This document shows, in pieces, positions 17,740 to 26,884 of a DNA stretch of 64,000 nt. The stretch covers positions 185,500 to 249,499 of the forward strand of contig JAIELX010000044.1 of NCBI GenBank assembly GCA_019752635.1. The letters run 5' to 3'. This stretch comes from Candidatus Obscuribacterales bacterium (GTDB lineage: Bacteria; Cyanobacteriota; Vampirovibrionia; Obscuribacterales; Obscuribacteraceae). The notes beneath the pieces are model-generated. The model did no database searches, was not told the DNA's origin, and saw nothing but the letters and a program-made list of their open reading frames with translations. The position numbers and the translations under genes are program-made. The first letter of the stretch is position 1; each line of letters starts with the position of its first letter.

Positions 17740-19983
17740 CTAACTTCCGGCTTTAATGCGTCCTTGTAAGATTGGCAGATCGGCATTCAGCTGTTTTTGG
17801 AAATCAATGCCTAATTTTGAGGAATCTTCGATTTCCAATTCGGCCACGCTTTCCCTAGCGATGTTCGTGCGGCCATGCAAACTGGCGAAATCCGCGATTT
17901 CAAGCATAATGGGGCATTTTGTGGATGGACCGAAGTCTTGGTTGCTACGGTTGCGACATCTCTTTGCGTGCCCAAGAGACAGTTGATAGTATTTGATCGC
18001 TTCGTCGACATTGTCTATCTCTGCATAGGCCTTGCCTGTCTTGAAACTTGCCAACATCAGGTTCCCTGAATCCGCACTCTTCAATTTCGCAAGCTGTGAA
18101 TAGACATTTTGCAGGAGATTGGCTTTCCGCAGGTTGGACGGTTCGCACTGTGCATCCACCAAAGTGTTGACCGCCAGTTGATACATCGGCCAGAGCTGTT
18201 GCTTCTCTGCCGTACTTATCGCACGTTGAAGCAGACTCCGGGCTTCGGACTTGCGGAAGGTCGCTAGTAATGCACCGGCATAGGTCAAACATTCTATCTT
18301 TTCATTCGGATCCGTGACTATTTCACTGGCCTTGAGCATTAGATTGGACAGCTCGATCCACTTCTTTTCCGAGCGCTCGCTTGCGGGGATCTGCTTTAGG
18401 ACCTCGGAGAACTGGCGAATGAAAGAGATTGTATCGGCCGCTGGTGGAGTCATCGCAATCAACAGTTCAGTGCTGGCGGACAAGTTGTTCACCTGTTGAT
18501 CGAAATTGCTTTTTCTGAAACACAAGCTCAGTGTCCAGTCCCTCAGGATTCCCGTATCTTCCAAGATTTGCTCTCGGGACTGATCTCGCGGCACATTAAG
18601 TGCCTGGCGGAAATAATTGTCAGCTTCAAATCCCTTACCGGCATCGCTGCATGTGTTAGCCAGAGCCAGGAAAATCCGCTTTTTTGCAAAGCTGCTTCTG
18701 GTTGTATGCGCAAGGCGCACCCACCGATCGGAATCTGCGAGCAGACTCTGATCGTATTTTTTGACACTTTGAAAATGTCCGACAGTACGAACTAGGACCT
18801 GCGCTTTAGTTAAGTCCGCTGCATCACTTTCGTCCAATTCAGACCGGAGATCACGAGAGGCCCGGATTGCCCGGGCATAATTGCCTTTGTGGAGTTCATC
18901 CGAGATAACGTCAAATGCCTTGTTTATGATTATCCTTTCGTCTGTGGCTTTGCCCTGCTTTTGGCGGGCTTTGTGCGCGAGTTGATTTAAATCCTCGGAG
19001 GAGAAAGTTGACTGGGCATTGTTTGTGCCGTGTCGATTCGCGACCATACCTGCTCCCCCTAGCAGAGTCAGTACCAATGCGAACGCGGATAGTGCCACAT
19101 AAGTCGTTCTCTTTGATTTAGCGCGAAATGGTGTTGGTGATTGGTCTGCAATATCGGTACGTTCGAGAATCGCTTGTCTGAGCTCTCTGGCGGACTGAAA
19201 ACGGTTGTTCGGGGCGAGCTTCAGGCATTTGTTGATAATGCTTGTCAGATAACGCGGCACTGAGGAGGGTAGACGCTCACGCTCGCCCGTCTGAAGCAGT
19301 CTCAGTGAGGCCATCGCGTCTTCCGATTCAAAAGGCGGATGACCGGCGACCATGCAGAACATTATGCAGCCCAGCGAAAACAAGTCCGAGCGACTATCCA
19401 GCGAGCGAGGCGTCAGGTGTTCTGGACTGAGATAGTGAAGGCTTCCGATAATATCAGCTGTTCCAGTCAATGCAGAATCTTGCTCACACAAGTGCACCAC
19501 TCCAAAATCCATTACCTTTACTGTCAGCTCAGTATCGGTTTCTATTAGCATAATGTTGCCAGGCTTAAGGTCTCGGTGAACAATCCCTTGCCCGTGAATC
19601 GCAGTAAGTGCATCGCATATTTGCACCACAATCGAGCAGAGGATGGGCTCCGGGATTGATGTTCCTCCTTCCATCCTACGTGCTAGTGTCGTTCCTTCGA
19701 TCAGCTCCATCACCAAGTATGGAAGCCCCTCAGAAGCGACACCCCAGCTGAAAATTTCCGGTACCTGCTCGCATTTTACTGCAGCTAGAGCGCGGCATTC
19801 TCTTTCGAATCTTTTCGCGGAGTTTTCGGAGTTCTGCTGCAAAACCTTTACAGCTACCAGCCTGTCCATCAAGAGGTCTTTGGCCCGGTAGACTGTTGAC
19901 ATGCCGCCGCTGCCGAGCTGTGCTTCCAAGAGAAAGCGGTCTTGCAACAGGCTGCCGATGAGAGGGTCTTGCGCTTCGAGCAT
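17740..19983 (-). CDS. Membrane Ser/Thr protein kinase with C-terminal TPR-like domain
   Basis: A 747-residue kinase with the same plan as the one at 11084-13351. The Gly loop is GSGGMS (24-29), the ATP Lys is 46, HRDLKPGN is 136-143, DFG is 159-161 and SPEHLTPRSLDSRSD includes the APE-equivalent. A membrane helix spans about 293-315. The outer 430 residues are helical with TPR character; for example a NVDEAIKYYQLSLGHAKRC unit lies near the C-terminus. The two kinases share the unusual phrase RFQSA(R/L)ELRQA after the kinase core, so they are probably tandem duplicates. The ATG start is about 110 bases from the next gene's stop. All catalytic residues are present, so activity is expected. Confidence 0.92.
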   Translation of the reverse strand: MLEAQDPLIGSLLQDRFLLEAQLGSGGMSTVYRAKDLLMDRLVAVKVLQQNSENSAKRFERECRALAAVKCEQVPEIFSWGVASEGLPYLVMELIEGTTLARRMEGGTSIPEPILCSIVVQICDALTAIHGQGIVHRDLKPGNIMLIETDTELTVKVMDFGVVHLCEQDSALTGTADIIGSLHYLSPEHLTPRSLDSRSDLFSLGCIMFCMVAGHPPFESEDAMASLRLLQTGERERLPSSVPRYLTSIINKCLKLAPNNRFQSARELRQAILERTDIADQSPTPFRAKSKRTTYVALSAFALVLTLLGGAGMVANRHGTNNAQSTFSSEDLNQLAHKARQKQGKATDERIIINKAFDVISDELHKGNYARAIRASRDLRSELDESDAADLTKAQVLVRTVGHFQSVKKYDQSLLADSDRWVRLAHTTRSSFAKKRIFLALANTCSDAGKGFEADNYFRQALNVPRDQSREQILEDTGILRDWTLSLCFRKSNFDQQVNNLSASTELLIAMTPPAADTISFIRQFSEVLKQIPASERSEKKWIELSNLMLKASEIVTDPNEKIECLTYAGALLATFRKSEARSLLQRAISTAEKQQLWPMYQLAVNTLVDAQCEPSNLRKANLLQNVYSQLAKLKSADSGNLMLASFKTGKAYAEIDNVDEAIKYYQLSLGHAKRCRNRSNQDFGPSTKCPIMLEIADFASLHGRTNIARESVAELEIEDSSKLGIDFQKQLNADLPILQGRIKAGS

Positions 19984-20096
19984 GGTTAGTACATAGGAGT
20001 CTTCCCTAGTATCTTCCCTGTCTTCTCGGATTCTTCACTCAATTTCGACATTAACTGAAGGTCCTGATTTGTGTCCAATACTCCTGGCGATCCGAC

Positions 20097-20486
20097 CTAG
20101 TTTTGCGTTGCAGTTTCTTCGGTCATCATTTGCGCGAGCAGTTCATTTTTCAATGCAATTCTCTCTGCTGCGCTCATTGCCGGTGTGTAGTGAACAATAG
20201 CCAGGAGAGCACCTTTACAGTGCTCGGAAAAGAAGAGCATGTTGTCCTCGTATTCGCTGCTGTTCAAACAATCCTTCAGGCAGTGACTTTCATCCAGTGT
20301 CAAGAGTTCAAGCTCGCTCTTGGATTGACAGACTATGGCGAAAATTCCCGGCAGTGGTAAGAGGTCCTCGCCATCTCGAAATGGACCTTCGAACTCAACT
20401 GTCCCAATTAGAATCGATTCGTTGGTCTCGAGGTGCTCAGCAAGATTGGTATCATCCGGGACTTGAATAGAGGTCGTTTCGTGCAT
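20097..20486 (-). CDS. Uncharacterised acidic protein, last gene of a three-gene operon
   Basis: A 129-residue soluble protein from the ATG at 20486, preceded by AGGAG. The pattern LLPLPGIFAIVCQSKSELEL, then LTLDESHCLKDCL and ALLAIVHYTP, suggests a mixed alpha/beta fold. The neighbouring gene at 20518-20850 has a similar 'LxPxPGI' opening and a comparable early region, so the two may be diverged duplicates. No family or function is recognised. Confidence 0.65.
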   Translation of the reverse strand: MHETTSIQVPDDTNLAEHLETNESILIGTVEFEGPFRDGEDLLPLPGIFAIVCQSKSELELLTLDESHCLKDCLNSSEYEDNMLFFSEHCKGALLAIVHYTPAMSAAERIALKNELLAQMMTEETATQN

Positions 20487-20517
20487 ACAGCGGTGTGCTC
20501 CTAACGGATGATATTGG

Positions 20518-20850
20518 CTATGACACCATGCTGAACAATGATGGATGCAAGTCCAGGGGCTGATCGACATCGTGGTCCTGATTCTCTTCGTCTGATTCTT
20601 CCGGTGATGCGCAGCCCTGGTGCCCGCAATGACAATGGTCGGTCGCATCTTCGAACTCATCTTGCTTGAGGCATAGCTCACCACAGTACTCATGACTGTT
20701 TTGAGCCAGGCAACCGCAATTTTGATTGCTACACAGGTGTGCAATTACTTCCAACATTTGCTTGTGCCTCTCTGAGCTGACGAGGCTATTTTGGTTTGTT
20801 ACTACTAAGGAGAGGTTAACGATTCCCGGAACGGGCGGAAGGACCTTCAA
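20518..20850 (-). CDS. Small protein with a metallothionein-like Cys/His motif
   Basis: A 110-residue product from a TTG start at 20850. This start is preceded by GGAGAG at good spacing and overlaps the upstream stop (TTGA), which points to translational coupling; alternative TTG and GTG starts further upstream have no ribosome site. After an N-terminal half like its downstream neighbour, it contains CSNQNCGCLAQNSHEYCGEL, then C, and then CHCGHQGC. The spacing 'CGC...YC..xC...CxCGHxGC' resembles bacterial metallothioneins of the SmtA type, suggesting Zn or Cu binding. The acidic, His-containing tail (EESDEENQDHDVDQ) may add ligands. The metal identity is an inference. Confidence 0.65.
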   Translation of the reverse strand: MKVLPPVPGIVNLSLVVTNQNSLVSSERHKQMLEVIAHLCSNQNCGCLAQNSHEYCGELCLKQDEFEDATDHCHCGHQGCASPEESDEENQDHDVDQPLDLHPSLFSMVS

Positions 20851-21623
20851 GCCATCTCTCCGCACTGCACGATATCTTGGTTGAGAATATTTTCGCAAAG
20901 TTTTAGAAACGCGGGCTCGACCTCCGGATTCTTATCGGGGATCATTCTTCCTACTGAAACTGAAATCGCAAATCGTGCCAATGCTCCGCCTGAGAACTTC
21001 TTCTTGTCCTGTGGGCTGCGTTCGTCAACCGGCCCTAAGCATGCCCAACCGGAATATTTATTGGCGTCGAAAATTGTTTTGCATCCCGGGCAAGAGTAAA
21101 AGATCCGATTGGAGTTAACCAATGCTGCACCCGTGTATGCCAGTCCCCGTCCGCATCGACATAACGGATTCGCCTTTTGCAGAAACATGTCAACGCCGAA
21201 GTCAATATAGTCTGCAGTGCGTGATAACTCAATGGCGTAATCTGCTTCCGCCAGTTCGTCGCCGTCTGAATAGCAAGACGCCAACGGATGTGTGATTGCG
21301 AAGCCGGACCAACTATCACAAAAATTCCAACCCATTGAAAGATCTTTGCTGTCGAACTCTGTTATCCACTCCCGTGTCGGGGGGTACGGAATCTCTAACT
21401 TCGCAGGCGTCGCCTTGGGGTCGCGAATGGGATATTCATAACCAGCGCCCCACTCTTTCCCGTCGTGCGATCGAGAATACATGTACCAATCTTGTTTCGG
21501 AAGGTGTTTGGCCGGTAAGTAACGTTGTTTGATCAGCTCCTGGATGAGCAAGCTGAGCTGCGAAGCGGAAGGAAAAAACGTTCTATCTTTTGCGAATACA
21601 AAATGCACATACTCAACGCCCAT
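20847..21623 (-). CDS. Uncharacterised protein with a four-Cys zinc-ribbon-like segment
   Basis: A 258-residue soluble protein from an ATG with GAAGGAA upstream. It opens MGVEYVHFVFAKDRTFFPSA, a start I have seen in uncharacterised bacterial proteins. Residues 150-185 hold CRCGRGLAYTG and, after a spacer, FYSCPGCKTIFD, a CxC/CPxC arrangement typical of a zinc ribbon. It is the first gene of a three-gene operon; its TGA overlaps the start of the Cys-rich gene. With a metallothionein-like neighbour, a role in metal handling is possible but unproven. Confidence 0.7.
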   Translation of the reverse strand: MGVEYVHFVFAKDRTFFPSASQLSLLIQELIKQRYLPAKHLPKQDWYMYSRSHDGKEWGAGYEYPIRDPKATPAKLEIPYPPTREWITEFDSKDLSMGWNFCDSWSGFAITHPLASCYSDGDELAEADYAIELSRTADYIDFGVDMFLQKANPLCRCGRGLAYTGAALVNSNRIFYSCPGCKTIFDANKYSGWACLGPVDERSPQDKKKFSGGALARFAISVSVGRMIPDKNPEVEPAFLKLCENILNQDIVQCGEMA

Positions 21624-21876
21624 GCGAAGGTTCCTTCATCGATAATACTGTTAGTGCCTTCTGGACTGCGTCAATCGATTCATTCGCCTGTTCCCGTCGC
21701 CGGCCGTCCGGTTATCTGCTTCTAGCATCTGCGTCACGGTTTCCGGACCCGCTTGCCCATCTTCCAGGGTTATTCCCCTATTCCCCTCGTAACGCACCCT
21801 GCTCTTGCGCGTTGAGCTGGTGGTGGGCGGGAATAAGAAGACGGGGACTCTTTCGTTCTTTAGGGAAGCGAACTGC

Positions 21877-23763
21877 ATGCAGTTTGAGGAAAACAAAGTA
21901 AGCCTCAAGGAATCGGAGTCTCAGGAGTCCTTGTCGGGTGGCGACCAGCGCTCAAGTCTGGAAGATTCCGAGGTGGAAAAGCCGGAACTTGGAGAAGGTT
22001 ATAGTGTTCTATCGTTGATTGGACGCGGTGGCATGGCGTCTGTCTATAAAATTTACGACAAGGCACTGGGAAAAACTTTTGCCGCGAAGGTGATGAATCC
22101 TGAAAAGGCTGCCGAGCCTGTGGCGTTGAAGCGATTTGCCGACGAAGTTGAGGCTGCTGCATCGATGACTCACGGCAATATAGCGGCGGTCTACTCTCAT
22201 GGAGTTACCGCCGGAAACGTTCCATTCCTGTTCATGGACTACCTGGAAGGTGAAACGCTGAGCGAGATTCTTCAGCGGGAAGAAAAGATTGAGCCGATAC
22301 GTGCCTTGGGGCTGTTCCAGCAAATCTGCGAGGCGCTTATTCACGCGCACATGAAGGGGGTTGTTCATAGAGACTTGAAACCGGGAAATATTTTCATTTC
22401 AAAGAATGAGGAAGGGACAGAAGTCGTAAAATTAGTCGACTTCGGCATTGCAAAGTTGCAGTATCGGGATGATGATTCGACCAAACTCACTCAGACCGGC
22501 GCGCTCATTGGCAGCCCGTTCTACATGAGTCCTGAGCAGTGTCGGGGCGAAAGTCAGGACGCAAGATCCGATATCTATTCGCTTGGTTGCGTCATGTTTC
22601 ATGCGCTCACCGGGAAGCCGCCATTTGAGGGGGCGAACTCCGTCAAGATAATTCTGCAGCACGTAAAGCAACCGGCACCTCCGATGGCAATTGGCGGGCA
22701 AACTAGTGAAGAAATCAATTCGTTAGAAGCATGTGTCAGGCGCTGCCTGGAAAAGGACCCGGCGCAGCGCTATCAGTCCGCAGACCAGCTTTTGGCTGAG
22801 CTTCACAGCCTTAACTCGAAGCAACCGAACCTGGCAATTGCCGTGGAAGCGAGACCTGCACCATTCCGGCGTGTTGCTTCATCTCTTGTTGACGGTATCG
22901 TGTTGTTCTTCCTAATTCAGGTTTTGGGTCACGTGTTTGTTCATGCCGCATTTGAAGGTGGAGAGCTGCACCTGCAGTCCGTTCCCTCGTGGCAGGCGGC
23001 GTCTCTGCTTGCCTACTGTCAATCGATGGCTCCCTGGTTGTGGCTTTCCATTCCGCTTTTCATACTGTCTTCCCTTCTGATTCCACCGGTGTTTGTAGCA
23101 CTACTACTGCTGGGAAATAGTCCCGGGTTCTATGGATCATGGGGCGGTTGCTTTTTAATTCCTCTCTCCCCGCTAATCTTTTTTGTCTATAGTGCTTTAT
23201 TCGAAAGCTCTCCGTTACAGGGTACGCTTGGAAAATCCCTTCTCGGGCTAAGAGTTGTCAGTGCGGACGGCAAACGGATTGGCCCGGGGCATTCGATTGT
23301 GAGATCGTTATTGAAGTGGTTCTCTCCCTTCATCATTTTTGCTAGTCTCGCGGTTCGACCCATATGTCGCGATTTTAAATTGCCTTTTAGAAATTTTCTG
23401 TCCACATTTTGGCAAACAGCGAAGTTCTTCCCTCCGGACGATGCAGCCAAGGCATACGTTGTCCGTAAGGATTCAAGGTCTGCTGTGGTTAATCGCCAGC
23501 ACTACGACCCTTCGCCGAATCTGGCCATGCTTAGCATGATGCGAAAACGCTGGATTTCACTTCAGTTCCTTTGCCTGGTCTCCGTTGCAATCAGTGTGAA
23601 TTACTTGATTGCGCCCGGGTTTCTCATCGTGACCGTACCGATGATCGTGGGATTCGCATGCATTCCATACGTTGAGATTTGGCGAAGAATTCGCAATGAA
23701 AGAGCGATTCTTACAGCGCGCGCTAAGAAGGAGGAAAGTATCTCAATGGAGAAAAACTTGTAG
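21877..23763 (+). CDS. Ser/Thr protein kinase with RDD membrane domain
   Basis: A 628-residue protein from the ATG at 21877 (AGGGAAG upstream). The kinase core has GRGGMAS (49-55), ATP Lys 71, HRDLKPGN (164-171), DFG (188-190) and MSPEQCRG, so it should be active. From about residue 325 an RDD-type domain follows: FRRVASSLVDGIVLFF as first helix, then several hydrophobic helices and the conserved GTLGKSLLGLRVV loop. RDD proteins are multi-pass membrane proteins of uncertain transport or sensing role. Its TAG stop overlaps the next kinase's GTG start (TAGTG), so the two are translationally coupled and may work as a pair. Confidence 0.92.
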   Translation: MQFEENKVSLKESESQESLSGGDQRSSLEDSEVEKPELGEGYSVLSLIGRGGMASVYKIYDKALGKTFAAKVMNPEKAAEPVALKRFADEVEAAASMTHGNIAAVYSHGVTAGNVPFLFMDYLEGETLSEILQREEKIEPIRALGLFQQICEALIHAHMKGVVHRDLKPGNIFISKNEEGTEVVKLVDFGIAKLQYRDDDSTKLTQTGALIGSPFYMSPEQCRGESQDARSDIYSLGCVMFHALTGKPPFEGANSVKIILQHVKQPAPPMAIGGQTSEEINSLEACVRRCLEKDPAQRYQSADQLLAELHSLNSKQPNLAIAVEARPAPFRRVASSLVDGIVLFFLIQVLGHVFVHAAFEGGELHLQSVPSWQAASLLAYCQSMAPWLWLSIPLFILSSLLIPPVFVALLLLGNSPGFYGSWGGCFLIPLSPLIFFVYSALFESSPLQGTLGKSLLGLRVVSADGKRIGPGHSIVRSLLKWFSPFIIFASLAVRPICRDFKLPFRNFLSTFWQTAKFFPPDDAAKAYVVRKDSRSAVVNRQHYDPSPNLAMLSMMRKRWISLQFLCLVSVAISVNYLIAPGFLIVTVPMIVGFACIPYVEIWRRIRNERAILTARAKKEESISMEKNL

Positions 23764-26213
23764 TGCAAGAGCAAGATCAACTCGATGCGGTGCACTTGAA
23801 GATCGCGGAAGAAAGTCAGCCTTTTGCTCTAACGTCCGCGATTGACGTGGTCGCTGAAGGCGAAAAACTTCCAGCGCTAGGGGAACAGTACGAAGTGCTG
23901 GAACTCATTGGTTCGGGCGGAATGTCGCTTGTGTATAAAGTGCGGGAACGGAGTACCAACAGGCTTCTTGTCGCAAAGGTGCTGCGTGGAGGATTACTTT
24001 CGGATGAAGTTGCCAAAGAGCGATTTCAGCAGGAATCAACTTTGGTGCAGCAGTTGACTCATGCGAACATCATCGAGGTTAAAGGGGCGGCAGTAACCGA
24101 AAATGGCTTACCGTTTCTCTTGATGGAATGGCTTGACGGCATTACGCTTGCCGACTACATAAAGATAAACGGGGCATTAGACGCCAAAGAGGCAGTTCCT
24201 CTCTTCCAGCAAATGATCGACGCACTCAGCTACGCTCACCGTAAGGGTATTATCCACCGGGACGTAAAGCCCGGCAATATCCTGTTGGTGGGCGCGGCGA
24301 AGGAGCTGACAGTAAAGATTATGGATTTTGGCATCGCTAAAATTCTTGAGTCCGAAGGAGTTGATGCGGACCGCACACAAGAAGGAAGTGTGTTGGGCAG
24401 CCCTGCTTACATGAGTCCTGAGCAATGTTTGGGTGAAAACATCGACGCGCGCTCCGATTTGTATTCGCTCGGGTGCGTAATGTACGAAACTTTGACGGGG
24501 CAGAATGCGTTCATTGCATCGACTTCTGTGGCGACTATTCTCAGGCACCTTGAGACCGATCCGGAGTCGATTTTGTCCGATGGATTTGTTCGGAGCAAAG
24601 TGCCTGAGTATTTAGAGCAGGTAATTTATCGCTGTTTGGCTAAGAAGCCGGAATTGAGATATCAATCCGCCTTGGAGATTCGAAGCGATCTCTTCCCTCC
24701 GCCGGGAGTTTTACGTCGGCTATTGAGCATCGTTTTGGATGGCGCTATCTTCGGGTCTCTGGCTGCGGTTCTCTACTATTATTTGTTGCCGGTCGAATGG
24801 CGCGACGTGCTCCATCTCGACTACGGTGTGCATATTCCAGCAATCTGCCTGATGTACTTGATCTATCGTGTGGTGCCTGAGTTCTTGTTTTGCGCGACGC
24901 CTGGCATGTTGATTACCGGTCTTCGACACGCCAGCAGTTATGGACCGTTCGGACGAATCATCAGCAGCGCGGCCCGGGCTCTGGTTGTTTGCGGGATATT
25001 GGTTTGGCTCTATGTTTTGCCGAATGGAGTACCTTGGTCTGAAGCCATCGATCATGCTACGGGAAGCCATGTATCGGCTCTGGTGGAAGCTGGTCGCTGG
25101 AGCTGGTTCTTGTTTATGCTCTATCTAATCTATCTTTGGATTTTTGTCATTTCGAAAAGAGAGCAATGGTTCGTGAACAGTTTGTTTGGTACCCGTGTGG
25201 TGCGCAAGCAGGCAGCAAAAGCTCACATTGTGAACAAGAACACCCGAGGGAAATTTTTCGCTCAATCGCTTCTCGTGAGCGTTGCTCTTTCTGTTGTGTG
25301 CTTGCTGCCTCAGTATCGTCAACATCTGATGAACGTTGCCTGGCTGACCCCTTCTGTGACAAAGGATCTCGCCGTGCACGCCGCCACCGCCATCGGCAAG
25401 GGGCAGACCATTCATCAGGAAAATCTTCGATTGGTACCGACGCTGCGAACAGGCGGTCTCTCTGACAACTATTTTACTAGCAAGGAACAAGTCGTCGGTA
25501 AGCATCTTTCTTACGCTCAGTCAGATGGTCCGATACAGGCGCTCTACCTCGAGGGAAAGGGGGAGAACGTTGAGGGACCCGCATACATGATTGCCCGGGG
25601 AAGAAGTGCTGAAATTGAGGCTGAGGATGTACTTGCAGAAGAGTACTACCGGAAAGCCTTGCGAGTTGCTCCGTCGGATCGGGAGGCTCTGACTTGTCTG
25701 GTTCGTGTTCTTGAGAAGCAAGGTTGGAAGAATGAAGCAAATGATGTACGGAAAAGGATTCTTCCTCTAACTGCGCCCGATTACGCGGAGTTTTCGGCTC
25801 TGTTGAACGCAGATGATCAGTGTGAAGTCGCTCTTATTGTAGGTATGCAAGCATTGAAAGATCGTCCTAACAGCTTGTTAGCTTTAAAGCAGGTTGTGGT
25901 TGCAATGAAAGGTTTGGGGGCTGAGGCCGCGCCTGAGCCGATCTATAGAAGAATTTTGGCTCTGGAGCCAGCTAATTTAGAGGCATTGCTGTTCTTGTCC
26001 GAACGTACCCTTGAGCGCAAAGAGTATGCTGAATGCAAGAACTTTGCGCAGCGAATTGTGGCTGCGGATGCTAGCTCTGCTCGCGGTTGGTCCATTTTGT
26101 CCGAGGTGCTGCAAAATTTGGGCGACGAAAAAGGTGCTGACGATGCGAGGACCAAAATTTTGATCCTTGACGGGAAGCATGCAGCACCGAGCTACGAGGA
26201 CAGGCCTGATTGA
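23763..26213 (+). CDS. Ser/Thr protein kinase with membrane, SAF-like and TPR regions
   Basis: An 816-residue protein. The kinase core has GSGGMS (50-55), ATP Lys 72, HRDVKPGN (165-172), DFG (188-190) and MSPEQCLG. Hydrophobic helices between about 315 and 530 resemble a degraded RDD domain. Residues about 535-600 read like a SAF domain (AVHAATAIGKGQTIHQENLR, later VVGKHLS), seen in antifreeze-like, flagellar P-ring chaperone and pilus proteins. The last 200 residues are TPR-like (AEEYYRKALRVAPSDREAL). The GTG start overlaps the stop of the preceding kinase. The mix of kinase, membrane core, SAF-like and TPR parts is uncommon, and the ligand is unknown. Confidence 0.9.
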   Translation: MQEQDQLDAVHLKIAEESQPFALTSAIDVVAEGEKLPALGEQYEVLELIGSGGMSLVYKVRERSTNRLLVAKVLRGGLLSDEVAKERFQQESTLVQQLTHANIIEVKGAAVTENGLPFLLMEWLDGITLADYIKINGALDAKEAVPLFQQMIDALSYAHRKGIIHRDVKPGNILLVGAAKELTVKIMDFGIAKILESEGVDADRTQEGSVLGSPAYMSPEQCLGENIDARSDLYSLGCVMYETLTGQNAFIASTSVATILRHLETDPESILSDGFVRSKVPEYLEQVIYRCLAKKPELRYQSALEIRSDLFPPPGVLRRLLSIVLDGAIFGSLAAVLYYYLLPVEWRDVLHLDYGVHIPAICLMYLIYRVVPEFLFCATPGMLITGLRHASSYGPFGRIISSAARALVVCGILVWLYVLPNGVPWSEAIDHATGSHVSALVEAGRWSWFLFMLYLIYLWIFVISKREQWFVNSLFGTRVVRKQAAKAHIVNKNTRGKFFAQSLLVSVALSVVCLLPQYRQHLMNVAWLTPSVTKDLAVHAATAIGKGQTIHQENLRLVPTLRTGGLSDNYFTSKEQVVGKHLSYAQSDGPIQALYLEGKGENVEGPAYMIARGRSAEIEAEDVLAEEYYRKALRVAPSDREALTCLVRVLEKQGWKNEANDVRKRILPLTAPDYAEFSALLNADDQCEVALIVGMQALKDRPNSLLALKQVVVAMKGLGAEAAPEPIYRRILALEPANLEALLFLSERTLERKEYAECKNFAQRIVAADASSARGWSILSEVLQNLGDEKGADDARTKILILDGKHAAPSYEDRPD

Positions 26214-26214
26214 G

Positions 26215-26250
26215 CAAGCTTGATTTTAGGTGCCGGAATCACGCTTGTTT
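26215..26250. terminator. Possible bidirectional terminator hairpin
   Basis: Immediately after the stop of the kinase gene lies an 11-base inverted repeat with one mismatch (CAAGCTTGATT and AATCACGCTTG), an 11-base loop and TTT after the right arm. It sits between two convergent genes, which fits a transcription end. The U tract is short, so efficiency is uncertain. Confidence 0.45.
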
Positions 26251-26263
26251 CTGGAATCAAACT

Positions 26264-26641
26264 TCAACGGTGCAATAGTTGCAGGTCTGTAAGGCAATAG
26301 TTGCAGCTCGAAACCTTGCCGTTGGTAAAAGTTATTTTGAGCGGTTCAAAGCTGGCAACGGTTACCCCGCCTAAGTGATACGAGTAAATGGTGCGGGCCG
26401 TCTCTGTTAGTGACTTGTCCGGTGGTCCGAGAAGATTTTGCACCTGGGGTTCTGTTAAATCCTTCAATGGCGGAAGCGCCATTGTTGCCGGGTGTTTAAG
26501 AGTAATCCATTTAGTCCTGTCGAAAGGAGCACTGATAAGTCCCGTTTCTAACAACCAGTCTTGAATTTTGACATTGGCGACTGCGGCTGCAATAACTAGA
26601 GAAGTTGTTAGGCCAATGTTCACAATGATTCGTTTGTTCAT
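26264..26641 (-). CDS. Membrane-anchored small protein, BamE/SmpA-like pattern
   Basis: A 125-residue protein. An N-terminal helix at about residues 7-25 could be an anchor or uncleaved signal. The outer part includes LTEPQVQNLLGPPDKSLTET, then a predicted strand with Tyr-Ser-Tyr-His and FEPLKITFTNGKVSSCNY. The helix with 'LLGPPD' followed by strands is reminiscent of small BamE/SmpA-like lipoprotein domains, but there is no lipobox. Start is an ATG with a weak ribosome site. Function is unknown, and the fold suggestion is low confidence. Confidence 0.6.
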   Translation of the reverse strand: MNKRIIVNIGLTTSLVIAAAVANVKIQDWLLETGLISAPFDRTKWITLKHPATMALPPLKDLTEPQVQNLLGPPDKSLTETARTIYSYHLGGVTVASFEPLKITFTNGKVSSCNYCLTDLQLLHR

Positions 26642-26884
26642 GTTTCGGTCGTGCCTGACTTCCCACCTGCATCAATTCTCTCGCACAATCGCTTCAAACT
26701 TGTGACTAATCGTAAAAAGGCTACTCAATTCGCCTCGGCGTTGTTACTGAACGACGGGGTTTGTTGTAGGTTGTCGTCATGATCAACTACGGCCGCTGAC
26801 TGCACGTGGAAGTCCAAGCGAGTCGGCAGAAGTGACAAGAGTCGATTCAGACCAGCCTCTTACAGTCAGTTCTATTCCCCGATT

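Noticed and set aside
20487..20744. N-terminal extension of the gene at 20097-20486
   Set aside because: The longer frame overlaps the Cys-rich gene for most of its length and has no domain there; the ATG at 20486 has a ribosome site.
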